Assembly (NCBI RefSeq): GCF_000368565.1
Contig: NZ_KB849537.1
Span: forward strand, 255,674-319,673
Origin: Acinetobacter gerneri DSM 14967 = CIP 107464 = MTCC 9824
Lineage (GTDB): Bacteria > Pseudomonadota > Gammaproteobacteria > Pseudomonadales > Moraxellaceae
DNA length: 64,000 nucleotides
Reading direction: 5' to 3'
The position numbers and the translations under genes were made by a program. Numbering within the stretch: position 1 is the stretch's first letter; each line of letters starts with the position of its first letter. A model generated the notes under the pieces. That model saw only the letters and a list, made by a program, of their open reading frames with translations, was not told where the DNA came from and searched no databases. Shown piece after piece: positions 44,008-53,584 of the stretch.

Positions 44008-44493
44008 AGGGTTGTACTTTCCTTGAATTGTAAATTTGAGGAGTTGTTGTGTTGAAATACAAGAGCCTGCATTGTACCGCTATTTTTTACTCAATAGATA
44101 GAGCGCAAAAGTCACGATTCAGCCTCTAAAATTTCAGTGACAACCCAAGAGCTACATTAATCAATATTTTAACTTTTGCTTCAATGATCAAAGCTTCCTA
44201 ATTTTGTTGTTTTTTAACAGATTTATTTTGTTGCTATTTTAAATCATTCCTTTATTAAGTCATTCATATCAAAAAGCTTTATTTTTATTTTTTTATCAGA
44301 ATGGCATTGCAAAAGCTCATGTTCGAGCACTAAAGACAAATCAATTGATGGATTATCTTTACAGGCATTAACCTTTAAGCGACAAAACTCGATGCATTTT
44401 TCGTTTATCAAAATCACAGTGCTTAAACAGCAAATAAAAGTGAATAATCAAGTGATCGTAAGTATTCAAATGATAAAGCAAGGTCTAGCCCGC
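44008..44493. other. 486-base region upstream of trpA
   Basis: No credible gene. It must hold the trpA operon promoter; a TACAAT lies at about 44076-44081 on the minus strand. No Trp-rich leader frame or clear attenuator was seen. The rest is AT-rich and featureless to me. Confidence 0.5.
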
Positions 44494-45549
44494 TTATGAT
44501 TTACTTAGGCTATTTAGAACTTTCTTCTTTTGCAATAACGTCTGCCCTGTCAAGGTTTTATAAGCACGTGCCAAAGCGGACTGATCCGAATAACCAAGCT
44601 CGAAAGCAATATCGGTCAATGCCGTACCGCTTTTCAATAAAGCATCACAGCGCTTAATCCGTTCAACTTCTAAAATTCGTTTAAAAGAAGAATCATGCTC
44701 CGCAAGTTGACGCTGCAAAGTCCGGACAGACACATGTAACTCTTGTGCAATATCTTCAATTTTTGGAGCTTGCTGACGTAGTCTCAAATATTCCGCCAAA
44801 ATAAAATGTAATTTTTCCGCGACATTACTTTGTTTTGATCGTTGTTGCATCGCAGCTTCAGCTTGAGTGACTAAAAGCTGGATTAAGTTCGGATCAGCCT
44901 GCTCAGGTTTCAAATCCAATACTTTATTGGAAAAAATCACTTCATATTCTGCTTGTTCAAACTTCAACTCACAGCCATAAAATGCTTGGTAATATTTGAG
45001 CGGCATGCTCGGTTTATTGACAAAACTCATGCGCAATAATGGAAAATTATCTTCAGGAACAAATTGTTTTGCCAAATGCAGCATAGCGGCCAAAGTCACT
45101 TCATGTAAGAACACAAACTTTTCGTGGCTCAGTGGACAATGCATACGAATATATTGACCATCTCTTTGATATTTCATCGACGTTATATTGTCGCCATCAA
45201 TCACTAAACGACTAAAACGAACCACATATTCAATCGCTTGAGCTAGATTTTCACTACGCGAAGCCATATATCCCAACAATCCAAAATTTGCAGGACTGAT
45301 GCAACGTGCCATCGCAAAAGGTAGATCTGGACTATTTAAATGTTTTTGGGTCAGCTCGATCAACACCATAAAAAATGAATAAGGCGAAAGTTTATCCATC
45401 GGCTCAGACAAGATCTGTTCAAGCATTTGGGTCTGTTCAGCGCTCAAAGGCAATGCCGTCCAGTCATCATTTTGCTGGTTTAAATAGGCTTGCCAAAGCT
45501 GGAAATAACCATTTGAAATCAGTAATTCATGCTGCATAGCGGTACTCAT
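44494..45549 (-). CDS. AraC-family regulator with Arabinose_bd-like N-terminal domain
   Basis: 351 residues from ATG 45549 (MSTAMQHELLISNGYF); 22 upstream codons are in frame but not typical. The N-terminal 200 residues fit the PF12625-type ligand-binding domain (FAMARCISPANFGLLGYMASRSENL region). The C-terminal HTH pair is visible: IEDIAQELHVSVRTLQRQLAE and ALTDIAFELGYSDQSALARAYKTLTGQTL. It belongs to the OruR/ArgR-type AraC subgroup. It is divergent from the PF10118 hydrolase gene, 132 bases away, and probably controls it. Confidence 0.88.
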   Translation of the reverse strand: MSTAMQHELLISNGYFQLWQAYLNQQNDDWTALPLSAEQTQMLEQILSEPMDKLSPYSFFMVLIELTQKHLNSPDLPFAMARCISPANFGLLGYMASRSENLAQAIEYVVRFSRLVIDGDNITSMKYQRDGQYIRMHCPLSHEKFVFLHEVTLAAMLHLAKQFVPEDNFPLLRMSFVNKPSMPLKYYQAFYGCELKFEQAEYEVIFSNKVLDLKPEQADPNLIQLLVTQAEAAMQQRSKQSNVAEKLHFILAEYLRLRQQAPKIEDIAQELHVSVRTLQRQLAEHDSSFKRILEVERIKRCDALLKSGTALTDIAFELGYSDQSALARAYKTLTGQTLLQKKKVLNSLSKS

Positions 45550-45681
45550 ATTGAGATGCTGATATTGAAATATCAGATTGTCATTTGTCGTAAAATGTAT
45601 AAAAAATGGCAACATCTGTCAAAACAAACTTGTAAATAAGCGACATACTGAACATATCAATAGCGAAGCCAGTAAAATAAG

Positions 45682-46557
45682 ATGAATGCACTCGTTAAAT
45701 ACCAAGTTGATCCAGTTGTACGTAGCAATCTTGATTTTAAACTTGAACAAGCTCCACGCTTTTGGTTTGGTGGCGACCCATTTAAAACCCGTATGTTTGA
45801 TGCGCTTAGCCTGACTTTTCCGATTGGAGAGCGTTATTTCATCCAAAGCGTGCGCTTGTTTCGAGATAAGATTAAAGATCCTGATTTACAAAATCGTGTC
45901 ACAGACTTCATCAAACAAGAAGCTCAGCACGGTATCGCGCATGACAAAATGAACGACATCATGAAGGCACAAGGTATGCCTGTAGATCAGTTTATTGAAT
46001 ATTTATCAGGGCATTTTGCCTACATTTTAAAAAATCGTTCTGCTCAATATAATATCGCCATGACTGCGGCGGCTGAGCATTTAACAGCGCTCATGGCAGA
46101 GACATTTTTTAGTAAAAAATCAACACTTGCTGAAGTCGATCCTTTTGTGCGTGCCCTATTTGCTTGGCATTCTATCGAGGAAATGGAGCATCGTGATGTT
46201 GCATTTGACGTCATGAAACAAGTCGGTGAGGTGCCAGAATCCACCCGTAAATTTGCTCTGGCTTTTACAACTGCACTGATGTTTGGCTTCACCCTGTATC
46301 GTACCAATATCATGCTCAAAAAAGATGGCTTCAATCGTCTTGAGCGTTTAAAACTGGCTCGAAAAGGTTTGCCGTGGTTTTTTGGTAAAACGGGTACTTT
46401 ATCGCGCATGAAACAGCAATATTTGGACTGGTATAAAAAAGATTTTCACCCAAGCCAGCATGAAGTCATCCGCCAATACCAAGTTTGGGTCGACACGCTT
46501 AATGAGACTGATGATCCAATTGCGGCAGGTGAAGCATTTTGGGCTGCGGGTTTATAA
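45682..46557 (+). CDS. PF10118-type metal-dependent hydrolase (ferritin-like diiron fold)
   Basis: 291 residues. ExxH motifs lie at FIKQEAQHGIAH (about 73-84) and SIEEMEHRDVAF (about 163-174), with AAAEHLTALMAE between them. This E-x-x-H pairing is like a ferritin-type diiron site. The family is annotated as predicted metal-dependent hydrolase; no reaction is established. The N-terminal WFGGDPFKTRMFDALSLTFPIGERYF is a strong family signature. It is divergent from an AraC-type regulator, a pairing common for this family in Acinetobacter-type genomes as far as I recall. Confidence 0.8.
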   Translation: MNALVKYQVDPVVRSNLDFKLEQAPRFWFGGDPFKTRMFDALSLTFPIGERYFIQSVRLFRDKIKDPDLQNRVTDFIKQEAQHGIAHDKMNDIMKAQGMPVDQFIEYLSGHFAYILKNRSAQYNIAMTAAAEHLTALMAETFFSKKSTLAEVDPFVRALFAWHSIEEMEHRDVAFDVMKQVGEVPESTRKFALAFTTALMFGFTLYRTNIMLKKDGFNRLERLKLARKGLPWFFGKTGTLSRMKQQYLDWYKKDFHPSQHEVIRQYQVWVDTLNETDDPIAAGEAFWAAGL

Positions 46558-46649
46558 GCCGAGCTTTGCTCTGTTCTTAATGTAATAATCTAGACTATGT
46601 TTGATACTCAAAGATCTACAACATTAAAAGCTTCTTAGTTAGATATGTG

Positions 46650-46694
46650 AAGCGTTGGGCTGGTGGATAAGGATAACCTATCCGCCAAACGCTT
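46650..46694. repeat. imperfect 45-base inverted repeat
   Basis: AAGCGTT-GGGCTGGTGGATAAGG against CCTATCC-GCCAAACGCTT, separated by ATAA. Arms are imperfect (two short bulges). Located in a 292-base intergenic region between genes ending at 46557 and 46850. Possibly a small extragenic repeat or terminator. Confidence 0.4.
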
Positions 46695-46849
46695 AGTTTT
46701 GCTTATTTTTAACTTAAGAGAAGTGAACCTGAACAAAATTGAAATGCATTTCAAATAAAACGAAAGACGATGTGGTGAATGCCTCAATTTAAACACTAAA
46801 CAATTAGACCACACGATAAGATCTATAATTTTCAATCTTCTTGATTATT

Positions 46850-47188
46850 CTATTTCCTATAACAAACTTTGAGTTTCTCTGAACTTTCCTCGATGCATCG
46901 GAAGCCTTTACTCAGCTCATCTATGCCATCAAACATTTTCTCTTTAGATAAACCAATCGCTGGTGAACATTCACCAATATCATTACATAAATCTTCTACA
47001 AAATAAGTGCGTTGATTCGCCGCAACCAATTTGAGTAGAGTTCCATCCGCTGTTTTAGATTGTGTGATTTGACAGGGTACGATTTGCTTACTTTGATCAA
47101 ATTTACAGACAGTCTTTTTACTTGATTCCGCATGCAGCAAGGTACTGCTCATAAAGCCAACTAAGCCCCAAAATATGATTTTATGCAT
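46850..47188 (-). CDS. small secreted cysteine-rich protein
   Basis: 112 residues. Signal peptide about 1-20 (IFWGLVGFMSSTLLHA). Six cysteines in the 90-residue mature chain (VCKF, PCQI, LCNDIGEC, RCIEE, VCYRK), enough for three disulfides. No family recognised; likely periplasmic. It stands alone, 64 bases upstream of the DUF2804 gene in the same direction. Confidence 0.6.
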   Translation of the reverse strand: MHKIIFWGLVGFMSSTLLHAESSKKTVCKFDQSKQIVPCQITQSKTADGTLLKLVAANQRTYFVEDLCNDIGECSPAIGLSKEKMFDGIDELSKGFRCIEESSEKLKVCYRK

Positions 47189-47252
47189 CTGTTCTCAATC
47201 CTATGTTTTATATTTTAAAGCGTTCGTAAATTTAACTTTGATTTGATAGCAA

Positions 47253-48248
47253 TTACCACTTGGCATAGTGTTGTTCTAATAAAGCGTATTCTCGGTTGAG
47301 CTGAATTTTCTCTCCCTGTTCATTTTGAATCGTGCCTGATACTTTCGCCTGCCACTGGCTAAATTGGCTACCGACTAAACGTAAATTGAGATTTTCAAAA
47401 CGTCGCCAACCTGTTTCAACCATCAAATGCAATCGATCATCGAGTGAACGAATCACCCAATGTTGCTCATCATGTTTTTCAAATAAAACATCTGCAACAG
47501 GATAAAGTTCGCCATTGAACCAAAGACAATTTTCATTGCCAAAACTTTCATTGACACCCGAAGCGAGATTTAAACCAATACGATTACCTTCTGCATCCCA
47601 AAAATTGCATGAAAGCCAAAACCAAGCGGTTTCAGGGCGTAAAAATCCGCAGGTATCATCCAATGAGGCAAGCGTTTTTTCATTAAAATCAATCTTATTT
47701 TTTTGCTTATCGACAAAAAAACCTTCAACTGTAAGTGTGGTTTTCTTTTGCGTATACGTCCATCCATTGATGCCATTGGGTGAGCACAAACTCAATGGTT
47801 GAGTCCCTGCACAAAAAATACGGGCTTTTAATTTTTCTTCACCATGCTTGGTCACACGGATATAACGTACACCATTGGCATGTTGCATCTCGATATGAAA
47901 CGGCGATTTTTCAAAATGACTTTGGTTAAATAAGGGTTGCTCATCCACCACTGTGTTATGCCCCATAAAAGTATTGGCATTCCACTCTAAAACCTGTTGT
48001 GTCGCATGATCATAAATATAGATAAAACCATGCCCAGCCCAAGAAATATCCGCAATTGCCACGCCGATACTAAAATCCCCATGCTGGATACTACAAAATT
48101 TAAATTTCTTATATTTTAATCGCTTACGCCAACCTGTAAGTACCTTACCATAAGGTGTTTGATAGATATATTTTTCTACGTTGATCGACGTTGGGATATG
48201 CTCAAAACGACCATAACGTGGTTGTCCATTGTATTGAATCAAATCCAT
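47253..48248 (-). CDS. DUF2804 domain protein
   Basis: 331 residues, no signal or membrane helix. It is beta-rich, with many Trp and Phe. Blocks such as VAIADISWAGHGFIYIYDHATQ, GWTYTQKKTTLTVEGFFVDKQ and NLASGVNESFGNENCLWFNGELYPV match the DUF2804 pattern as I know it. The family resembles lipocalin-like hydroxyneurosporene-synthase-type proteins and is of unknown function. Soluble, monocistronic. Confidence 0.75.
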   Translation of the reverse strand: MDLIQYNGQPRYGRFEHIPTSINVEKYIYQTPYGKVLTGWRKRLKYKKFKFCSIQHGDFSIGVAIADISWAGHGFIYIYDHATQQVLEWNANTFMGHNTVVDEQPLFNQSHFEKSPFHIEMQHANGVRYIRVTKHGEEKLKARIFCAGTQPLSLCSPNGINGWTYTQKKTTLTVEGFFVDKQKNKIDFNEKTLASLDDTCGFLRPETAWFWLSCNFWDAEGNRIGLNLASGVNESFGNENCLWFNGELYPVADVLFEKHDEQHWVIRSLDDRLHLMVETGWRRFENLNLRLVGSQFSQWQAKVSGTIQNEQGEKIQLNREYALLEQHYAKW

Positions 48249-48307
48249 TTTCTACGATCCTTTGTTATAGAATATCCATTTTTGGATAAATATTAAGCAT
48301 TTTCTTG

Positions 48308-49438
48308 CTATAAATCAATTCTTTCGGCAGCATAGACTTGGTTCTTGCCCAACGCCTTTGCTTGGTACAAATGTTGATCGGCTGTTTTAAATAATTCTTC
48401 AAATCGAGAAACCGAATCCCCTGAGTGAGTAATCCCAAAACTCGCTGTAATATTTAGATTTGTTGCAGAATTTATGCTGATCTTCTGATGATTTAAATAG
48501 TTTTTGATATTATTTGCAAGTCGGATCGTCGCTTCAAGGCTTGTATGAGGCAATAAAATAATAAATTCCTCACCGCCATAACGTATCAGTAGATCTCCAT
48601 TGCGGGCAAGATTTTTAAGCGCTGAGGAGACAAATTTTAAAACATGATCCCCTGCAAAATGTCCATGTTGATCATTCACGCTTTTAAAGTCATCGATATC
48701 CAATATGATCAATCCATAATTTGCAGATATTTGCTCATTCTTAATGGAAGCTAAAAAGTTTTCCAATCCTCTTCTGTTCATCAATCCAGTCAATACATCA
48801 ACATTGGATAACTCTTTGATCAGTTGGTTTTTTTCATGCCAACTCTGTAAACAGAGGTCTAAAAGCCATACTGTAACAAAACAATAAGCCAGCGTGTAAA
48901 TTGTTGAATTAATAATATAAAAATGCTCTAGTTCAGGAACAAAAACACTATGTGGCCTAATCGCTGGCGCATAAGAAATGGTACCGTGTAACGTTAAAAG
49001 GATCGCCACAATAAACATCACAGAAGTCGTAATAATACCGCTATAAACGACTTTTCTCGGAAATAAAATCATCCCGATCAAACATGTTCCAATAAAAATC
49101 ACGCCATTGGTAATATTTAAAATCCCAACTGCAATGGCAGTAAACATTAAAGAAATAGAATAATAATTAAGTGAAAAATATGTATAAAATCTTTGATATT
49201 TATTATATTTTTTAAGCAAATGCCCAATCCAAATCAAAGTTAATCCGATCAAGACAAAAGCAATGAGATAATATTGTGCTTTCAATAAAAAGCTTTGATT
49301 TGCCAATGGATGATCTATGAAACGATTGATCAGTGGTAACAAACCAAGATCCATAAATACTGAAAATGACAATATTAATTGTGTCTTGGCAACTTCTGAC
49401 CAATCTAAGACCCGACTTAAAATATTTTTAATTTTCAA
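48308..49438 (-). CDS. membrane-bound diguanylate cyclase
   Basis: 376 residues starting at a TTG (49438) behind AAAGGAAACTTGA. The N-terminal half has about six membrane helices (for example YYLIAFVLIGLTLIWIGHLL and IFIGTCLIGMILFP). The C-terminal GGDEF domain begins NVDVLTGLMNRRGLENFL; the active-site loop is RYGGEEFIILLP (about 292-303), so the GGEEF signature is intact and c-di-GMP synthesis is expected. IILDIDDFKSVNDQHGHFAGD gives the metal-binding Asp. No RxxD inhibitory site is obvious in the expected place. The sensed signal is unknown. Confidence 0.92.
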   Translation of the reverse strand: MKIKNILSRVLDWSEVAKTQLILSFSVFMDLGLLPLINRFIDHPLANQSFLLKAQYYLIAFVLIGLTLIWIGHLLKKYNKYQRFYTYFSLNYYSISLMFTAIAVGILNITNGVIFIGTCLIGMILFPRKVVYSGIITTSVMFIVAILLTLHGTISYAPAIRPHSVFVPELEHFYIINSTIYTLAYCFVTVWLLDLCLQSWHEKNQLIKELSNVDVLTGLMNRRGLENFLASIKNEQISANYGLIILDIDDFKSVNDQHGHFAGDHVLKFVSSALKNLARNGDLLIRYGGEEFIILLPHTSLEATIRLANNIKNYLNHQKISINSATNLNITASFGITHSGDSVSRFEELFKTADQHLYQAKALGKNQVYAAERIDL

Positions 49439-49615
49439 TCAAGTTTCCTTTTTTAGCTATCCACATTGCTGCATCTAGCGACGAGTTGATTGAGTTTATC
49501 GCTTTACTTTGCTTGTAAATATTCTATTTGCTTCATATGCATAGTGTATGAAAATTCATGTAACTTGCAAATTATTTATATTGCTCAGCTTTCGCTTTTT
49601 CTAAATATTTATGGA

Positions 49616-49648
49616 TAAAAAAACCAGAAGCGAACTTCTGGTTTTTTA
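49616..49648 (-). terminator. intrinsic terminator of gcd
   Basis: Stem AAACCAGAAG / CTTCTGGTTT with loop CGAA and T-run on the minus strand. Confidence 0.85.
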
Positions 49649-49670
49649 TTTAAATTGAATTGATAAGTCA

Positions 49671-52061
49671 TTAATCTAGTGCATAAGCAACCAGTGAATC
49701 ACCCATTTTCGTACCAAAAGATCCATGACCACCGGCCATAATCACCACGTACTGTTTGCCATTAATGGCATAAGTCATTGGTGTCGCTTGACCGCCCGCA
49801 GGTAAACGACCTTTCCAAAGTTCGTCACCATTGGTTACATTGATCGCACGGATATAGTCATCTTGAGTCGCACCTACAAACATCAAATTACCTGCTGTAG
49901 ATATTGAACCACCAAGCATTGGAACACCCATTTTAAATGGCGGTAATGGAATGCCCGGTAAGCTATCACGGACTGTACCAATACGACGTTTCCAAGCGAC
50001 TTGATGTGTTTTCAAATCTACGCCAGCAACATAGCCCCATGCAGGTTGTTTACAAGGTAAGCCTAATGGCGATAAGAATGCATTGATTTCTACACCATAT
50101 GGTGCGCCATACATTGGTTGTACGCCTTGTTCTGTACCTGCACCTTTCGCTGTATGCGGACGATTTGGATCGGCAGGAATCAGTTTAGTCACAAATGGCA
50201 AGCCAATAGGATTCATCACTGCAATTTGACGATCAGGGTTGACTGACATGCCGCCCCATTCAAATACACCAAGGTTACCTGGGAAAACGAGTGTTCCATT
50301 TTCTGAAGGTGGTGTATAGATACCGTCATAGTTCAAACGTTTAAAGGAAATACGACACATCATTTGGTCAAACATGGTTGCGCCCCACATTTGTTTATCT
50401 GTCAATTTCTCTTTAGGTGCTAGATCGAAATCAGAGAATGGTTGTGTAGCAGAATAATGTTCGCCTTTGGTTTGTGGACCAAATTTAACTGTTTGTGGTA
50501 CTGGTTTTTCTGTAATCGGCACAATGGCTTTACCATCACGGCGATCAAGTACAAAAGCATTACCAGTTTTGGTCAAGACATAGATCGCAGGAACTTTTTG
50601 TCCGTTGACATTGATATCAGCCAATGACGGTTGCGATGGTACATCCATATCCCAAAGGTCATGATGTGTCGTTTGGAAATTCCACACCAACTTACCTGTG
50701 CTCGCATTTAATGCAAGCATCGAGTTTGCATAACGCTCTTTCAATGCAGAACGGTCACCGCCCCAAATATCTGGTGTACCTACACCTGTTGGCACATAGA
50801 CAATATCGAGTTTGGCATCATATGCCAATGGAGCCCACGCATTTGGTGAGTTATTAACAAAGGTTTGACCCGGTGCAGGAATTGCATTCGGATTTTCAGC
50901 ACCTGTATCAAATACCCATAGTAAAGCACCAGTATTGACGTCATAACCACGAATGACACCAGAAGGTTCTTTGTTTGAGAAGTTATCCGTAGTTGATCCA
51001 CCGATAATAATCGTTGTGCCTGTAACGACTGGTGGAGAAGTTGGGATATAACCGCCTGGATATGGATATGGCATATCTTTTTGTAGATCAACTTGACCAT
51101 CATGACCAAAATCGCTACATGCCTTACCTGTATCCGCATTGACTGCGACTAAACGACCATCATTGACCGGTAAAATAATTTTACGAGGACATTCTGTAGA
51201 GCTTGATTTTTTGTTTTGCAAGCTTGCAGCAAAACCTGCAGTATTGCTTGCATCAAAATAAGAAACGCCACGACAAGTCAAATGTTGATACGTATTATCT
51301 GCTTTCAGTTTTGGATCATAGACCCATTTTTCTTTACCTGTTGCAGGATCTAATGAAATCAATCGTTGATGTGTCGTACAAATATACATGTTATTGCCGA
51401 CTTTGATTGGTGTTACCTGATTGGTTGTTTCACCCGAATCATTGTCAGTTTTAACTTCGCCGGTATGATAAGTCCAAGCGACTTTTAGATTTTTGACATT
51501 TTTGTCATTGATTTGATTGAGTGGAGAATAACGTACTCCCTCTTGAGTTCGACCATAAGCTGGCCAATCATCATCAGCAACACCGAGAGTAGGCTCAACC
51601 GTTGCAGGCTGTGCTGTTGTAAGCGTACCACGTACTTCTTGCGGATCATTAAAGAGTGAATAAATCATCACTAAAATGGTCAGCGCCAAAGAACCTGTAA
51701 GCGCAAGTTTTGCACCCGAGCTTTTAACAAAACCACGAGTTACGGCAGGAATTAACAACACCAATCCCCAAACACCCAATATATCGAGTCTTGGAGCAAG
51801 TGCATAGAAATCTGATCCGACTTCCCATAGTCCCCAAATCACAGAGGCTAAAACGAGAAATGCATAGACCAGAAGAGCTGAACTTTTATAGCGTTGAAGT
51901 AAAATGGCTGTGGCTAAAAATAAGATCCCAGCAAATATGTAATACCAAGATCCACCTATAGCTGCCAGCCAAATCCCACCAATCAATAAAAACAAACCAA
52001 ATATCGCAGAAACAACCACGACAAAAGTTCGAAATCCTGAAGGTTGAGATGGATTTGTCAT
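49671..52061 (-). CDS. gcd: membrane-bound PQQ-dependent glucose dehydrogenase
   Basis: 796 residues from ATG 52061 (AAAGGTGGTTACT upstream); the frame runs 20 codons further but that part is not family-like. Five N-terminal membrane helices (about 10-145) anchor it and host the ubiquinone site. The large periplasmic beta-propeller follows, with DDWPAYGRTQEGVRYSPLNQIN (start of the quinoprotein domain), several tryptophan-docking repeats (GALLWVFDTG, GKLVWNFQT, GDELWKGRLPAGG) and the DRRDGKAIVP segment. It oxidises glucose to gluconolactone with PQQ and passes electrons to ubiquinone. No pqq biosynthesis genes are in this window. It follows oprB by 153 bases. Confidence 0.95.
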   Translation of the reverse strand: MTNPSQPSGFRTFVVVVSAIFGLFLLIGGIWLAAIGGSWYYIFAGILFLATAILLQRYKSSALLVYAFLVLASVIWGLWEVGSDFYALAPRLDILGVWGLVLLIPAVTRGFVKSSGAKLALTGSLALTILVMIYSLFNDPQEVRGTLTTAQPATVEPTLGVADDDWPAYGRTQEGVRYSPLNQINDKNVKNLKVAWTYHTGEVKTDNDSGETTNQVTPIKVGNNMYICTTHQRLISLDPATGKEKWVYDPKLKADNTYQHLTCRGVSYFDASNTAGFAASLQNKKSSSTECPRKIILPVNDGRLVAVNADTGKACSDFGHDGQVDLQKDMPYPYPGGYIPTSPPVVTGTTIIIGGSTTDNFSNKEPSGVIRGYDVNTGALLWVFDTGAENPNAIPAPGQTFVNNSPNAWAPLAYDAKLDIVYVPTGVGTPDIWGGDRSALKERYANSMLALNASTGKLVWNFQTTHHDLWDMDVPSQPSLADINVNGQKVPAIYVLTKTGNAFVLDRRDGKAIVPITEKPVPQTVKFGPQTKGEHYSATQPFSDFDLAPKEKLTDKQMWGATMFDQMMCRISFKRLNYDGIYTPPSENGTLVFPGNLGVFEWGGMSVNPDRQIAVMNPIGLPFVTKLIPADPNRPHTAKGAGTEQGVQPMYGAPYGVEINAFLSPLGLPCKQPAWGYVAGVDLKTHQVAWKRRIGTVRDSLPGIPLPPFKMGVPMLGGSISTAGNLMFVGATQDDYIRAINVTNGDELWKGRLPAGGQATPMTYAINGKQYVVIMAGGHGSFGTKMGDSLVAYALD

Positions 52062-52214
52062 AGTAACCACCTTTATTTTCTTAGATTTTAACTTTCCAGC
52101 CTGAAAGCGGCATGGAACCAATTGTTGTTTTTAGTGCTTGAATTTTGAATCAGTTTGTCTTTGGATACATTGCATATTTTCAGATCAAGCCTAATTCAAA
52201 ATTCAATCTAAAAA

Positions 52215-53459
52215 CTAGAATGCTGTTACGAGCTTAATACCGCCTACCCAAACATTTTCACCATGATCATAAGCACCGACATGGCGGACATATTGGATAT
52301 TTGGTCGAACCGTTAACCAGTTTGTTGCATGTACGCCATAATAAATTTCGGCATTATATTCACTATCCAATTGATTATTGAGATCGTCATTCGCTTCAAT
52401 ACGAGCAACACCCACCCCAATATCATCTTTAGGTCGTGCATCAAGTAACCCCTTATAAACCAATCCAATATTTTGCATATTGTTAACACTATTGGTTTTT
52501 GAGTCATGCACTGTCACATTGACAAAGCCCGTCAAACCACGGTTTGCATCACCATGATGAGCTGTCAGTTGTTGTTTCAATACCAACCAGCCACCTTGTT
52601 TATGGTCAGTTTGGCTTGGATTTTTGATTTCTTCAGCATCGGCTGTGCTGTAATAATAGCCCGCACGATATTCACCCGGTAATGCGCCTTGACCTAGATC
52701 AAGTTTGGGTTGCCATACCACTTCTAGAGGAATAATCGCACCATGTGAGCCGTCAGTACTCAAATTCCAGCCTTTGCCACGTTTTAAATTTTCAGGGTTA
52801 TATTCATAAACCCCGACTTGAGCAAATACTTCTGGCGTTAAGTTGTATTTCACACGTGCTGCCCATTGGCTAACAGGCCAGTTATACCATTGGTCGCCAA
52901 CCCAGTTACCTACTTGCGAGCCGCAAAGTGCCAGATTTTGAAAGTCACAGTCAAAAGTATTGAAGTCTTCGCCTTCACCAAAACGACCGACTTTAACATC
53001 TAGCTTTTGATCTAAAAATTTCTTTTTGATCCACAAATCAGTTAAACGCCAAGTCTGACCACGTCCCCAAACTTCTTGAGTCGAACTAAGGTGTCCTTGC
53101 AAAGCTTCTGAACGCTGTGACAATGAACGACCATTACGCTCAGTCACTGTGATCTGAGCTTCAGTATCTTTCCAACCTGCAATTTTTTCTAGATCCAGAT
53201 GAGCGCCTAAGGCAAACTGATCCGAATACTGTGTAGGATGCCCGCCACTATGCTTTGCATCCCACTGATTGGCGAGTTCACCTGTATAACCGAAACTAAA
53301 ATCATAACCCTGTTGCTGTAACGCAGTTCTTTGACCATTCCAATCGCCCAACATCCATTGACTATTTGGATCAAAGGCATCTGCTGCGAAAACGGAACTG
53401 GATAAACCAAGAGATACAAGACTGATATAGAGACATTGATTTCTACTTAATCTCTTCAT
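52215..53459 (-). CDS. oprB: OprB-family carbohydrate porin
   Basis: 414 residues. Signal peptide about 1-25 (YISLVSLGLSSSVFAAD). The mature part is a 16-strand-type outer-membrane barrel with alternating hydrophobic strands; WMLGDWNGQRTALQQQGYDF opens the OprB domain and the last residue is Phe (GGIKLVTAF), as barrels need. It lets glucose cross the outer membrane and so feeds Gcd encoded just downstream. AAAGGTTAGCAATC precedes the ATG. A long perfect inverted repeat lies upstream. Confidence 0.9.
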   Translation of the reverse strand: MKRLSRNQCLYISLVSLGLSSSVFAADAFDPNSQWMLGDWNGQRTALQQQGYDFSFGYTGELANQWDAKHSGGHPTQYSDQFALGAHLDLEKIAGWKDTEAQITVTERNGRSLSQRSEALQGHLSSTQEVWGRGQTWRLTDLWIKKKFLDQKLDVKVGRFGEGEDFNTFDCDFQNLALCGSQVGNWVGDQWYNWPVSQWAARVKYNLTPEVFAQVGVYEYNPENLKRGKGWNLSTDGSHGAIIPLEVVWQPKLDLGQGALPGEYRAGYYYSTADAEEIKNPSQTDHKQGGWLVLKQQLTAHHGDANRGLTGFVNVTVHDSKTNSVNNMQNIGLVYKGLLDARPKDDIGVGVARIEANDDLNNQLDSEYNAEIYYGVHATNWLTVRPNIQYVRHVGAYDHGENVWVGGIKLVTAF

Positions 53460-53514
53460 GATTGCTAACCTTTATATCTTATTGTAATTATTTATTATGT
53501 TACGCTTTATTATT

Positions 53515-53542
53515 AAGTAACAATTCATACAAATTGTTACTT
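53515..53542 (-). promoter_or_regulatory. perfect inverted repeat in the oprB promoter region
   Basis: AAGTAACAATT-CATACA-AATTGTTACTT, 56-83 bases before the oprB start. On the minus strand its right half contains TTGTTA, a possible -35, with CATAAT 18 bases further, so a bound protein could block RNA polymerase. Confidence 0.6.
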
Positions 53543-53584
53543 TTATGATTAAATTGTAATTTTAGCTTAATAGTGCGGAGATAA

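Noticed and set aside
44008-44493. Trp leader peptide and attenuator before trpA
   Set aside because: No short frame with adjacent Trp codons and no terminator/antiterminator pair could be seen.
46044-46409. Minus-strand open frame of 121 codons inside the PF10118 hydrolase gene
   Set aside because: Antisense to a recognised protein family; Arg/Ser-rich shadow.
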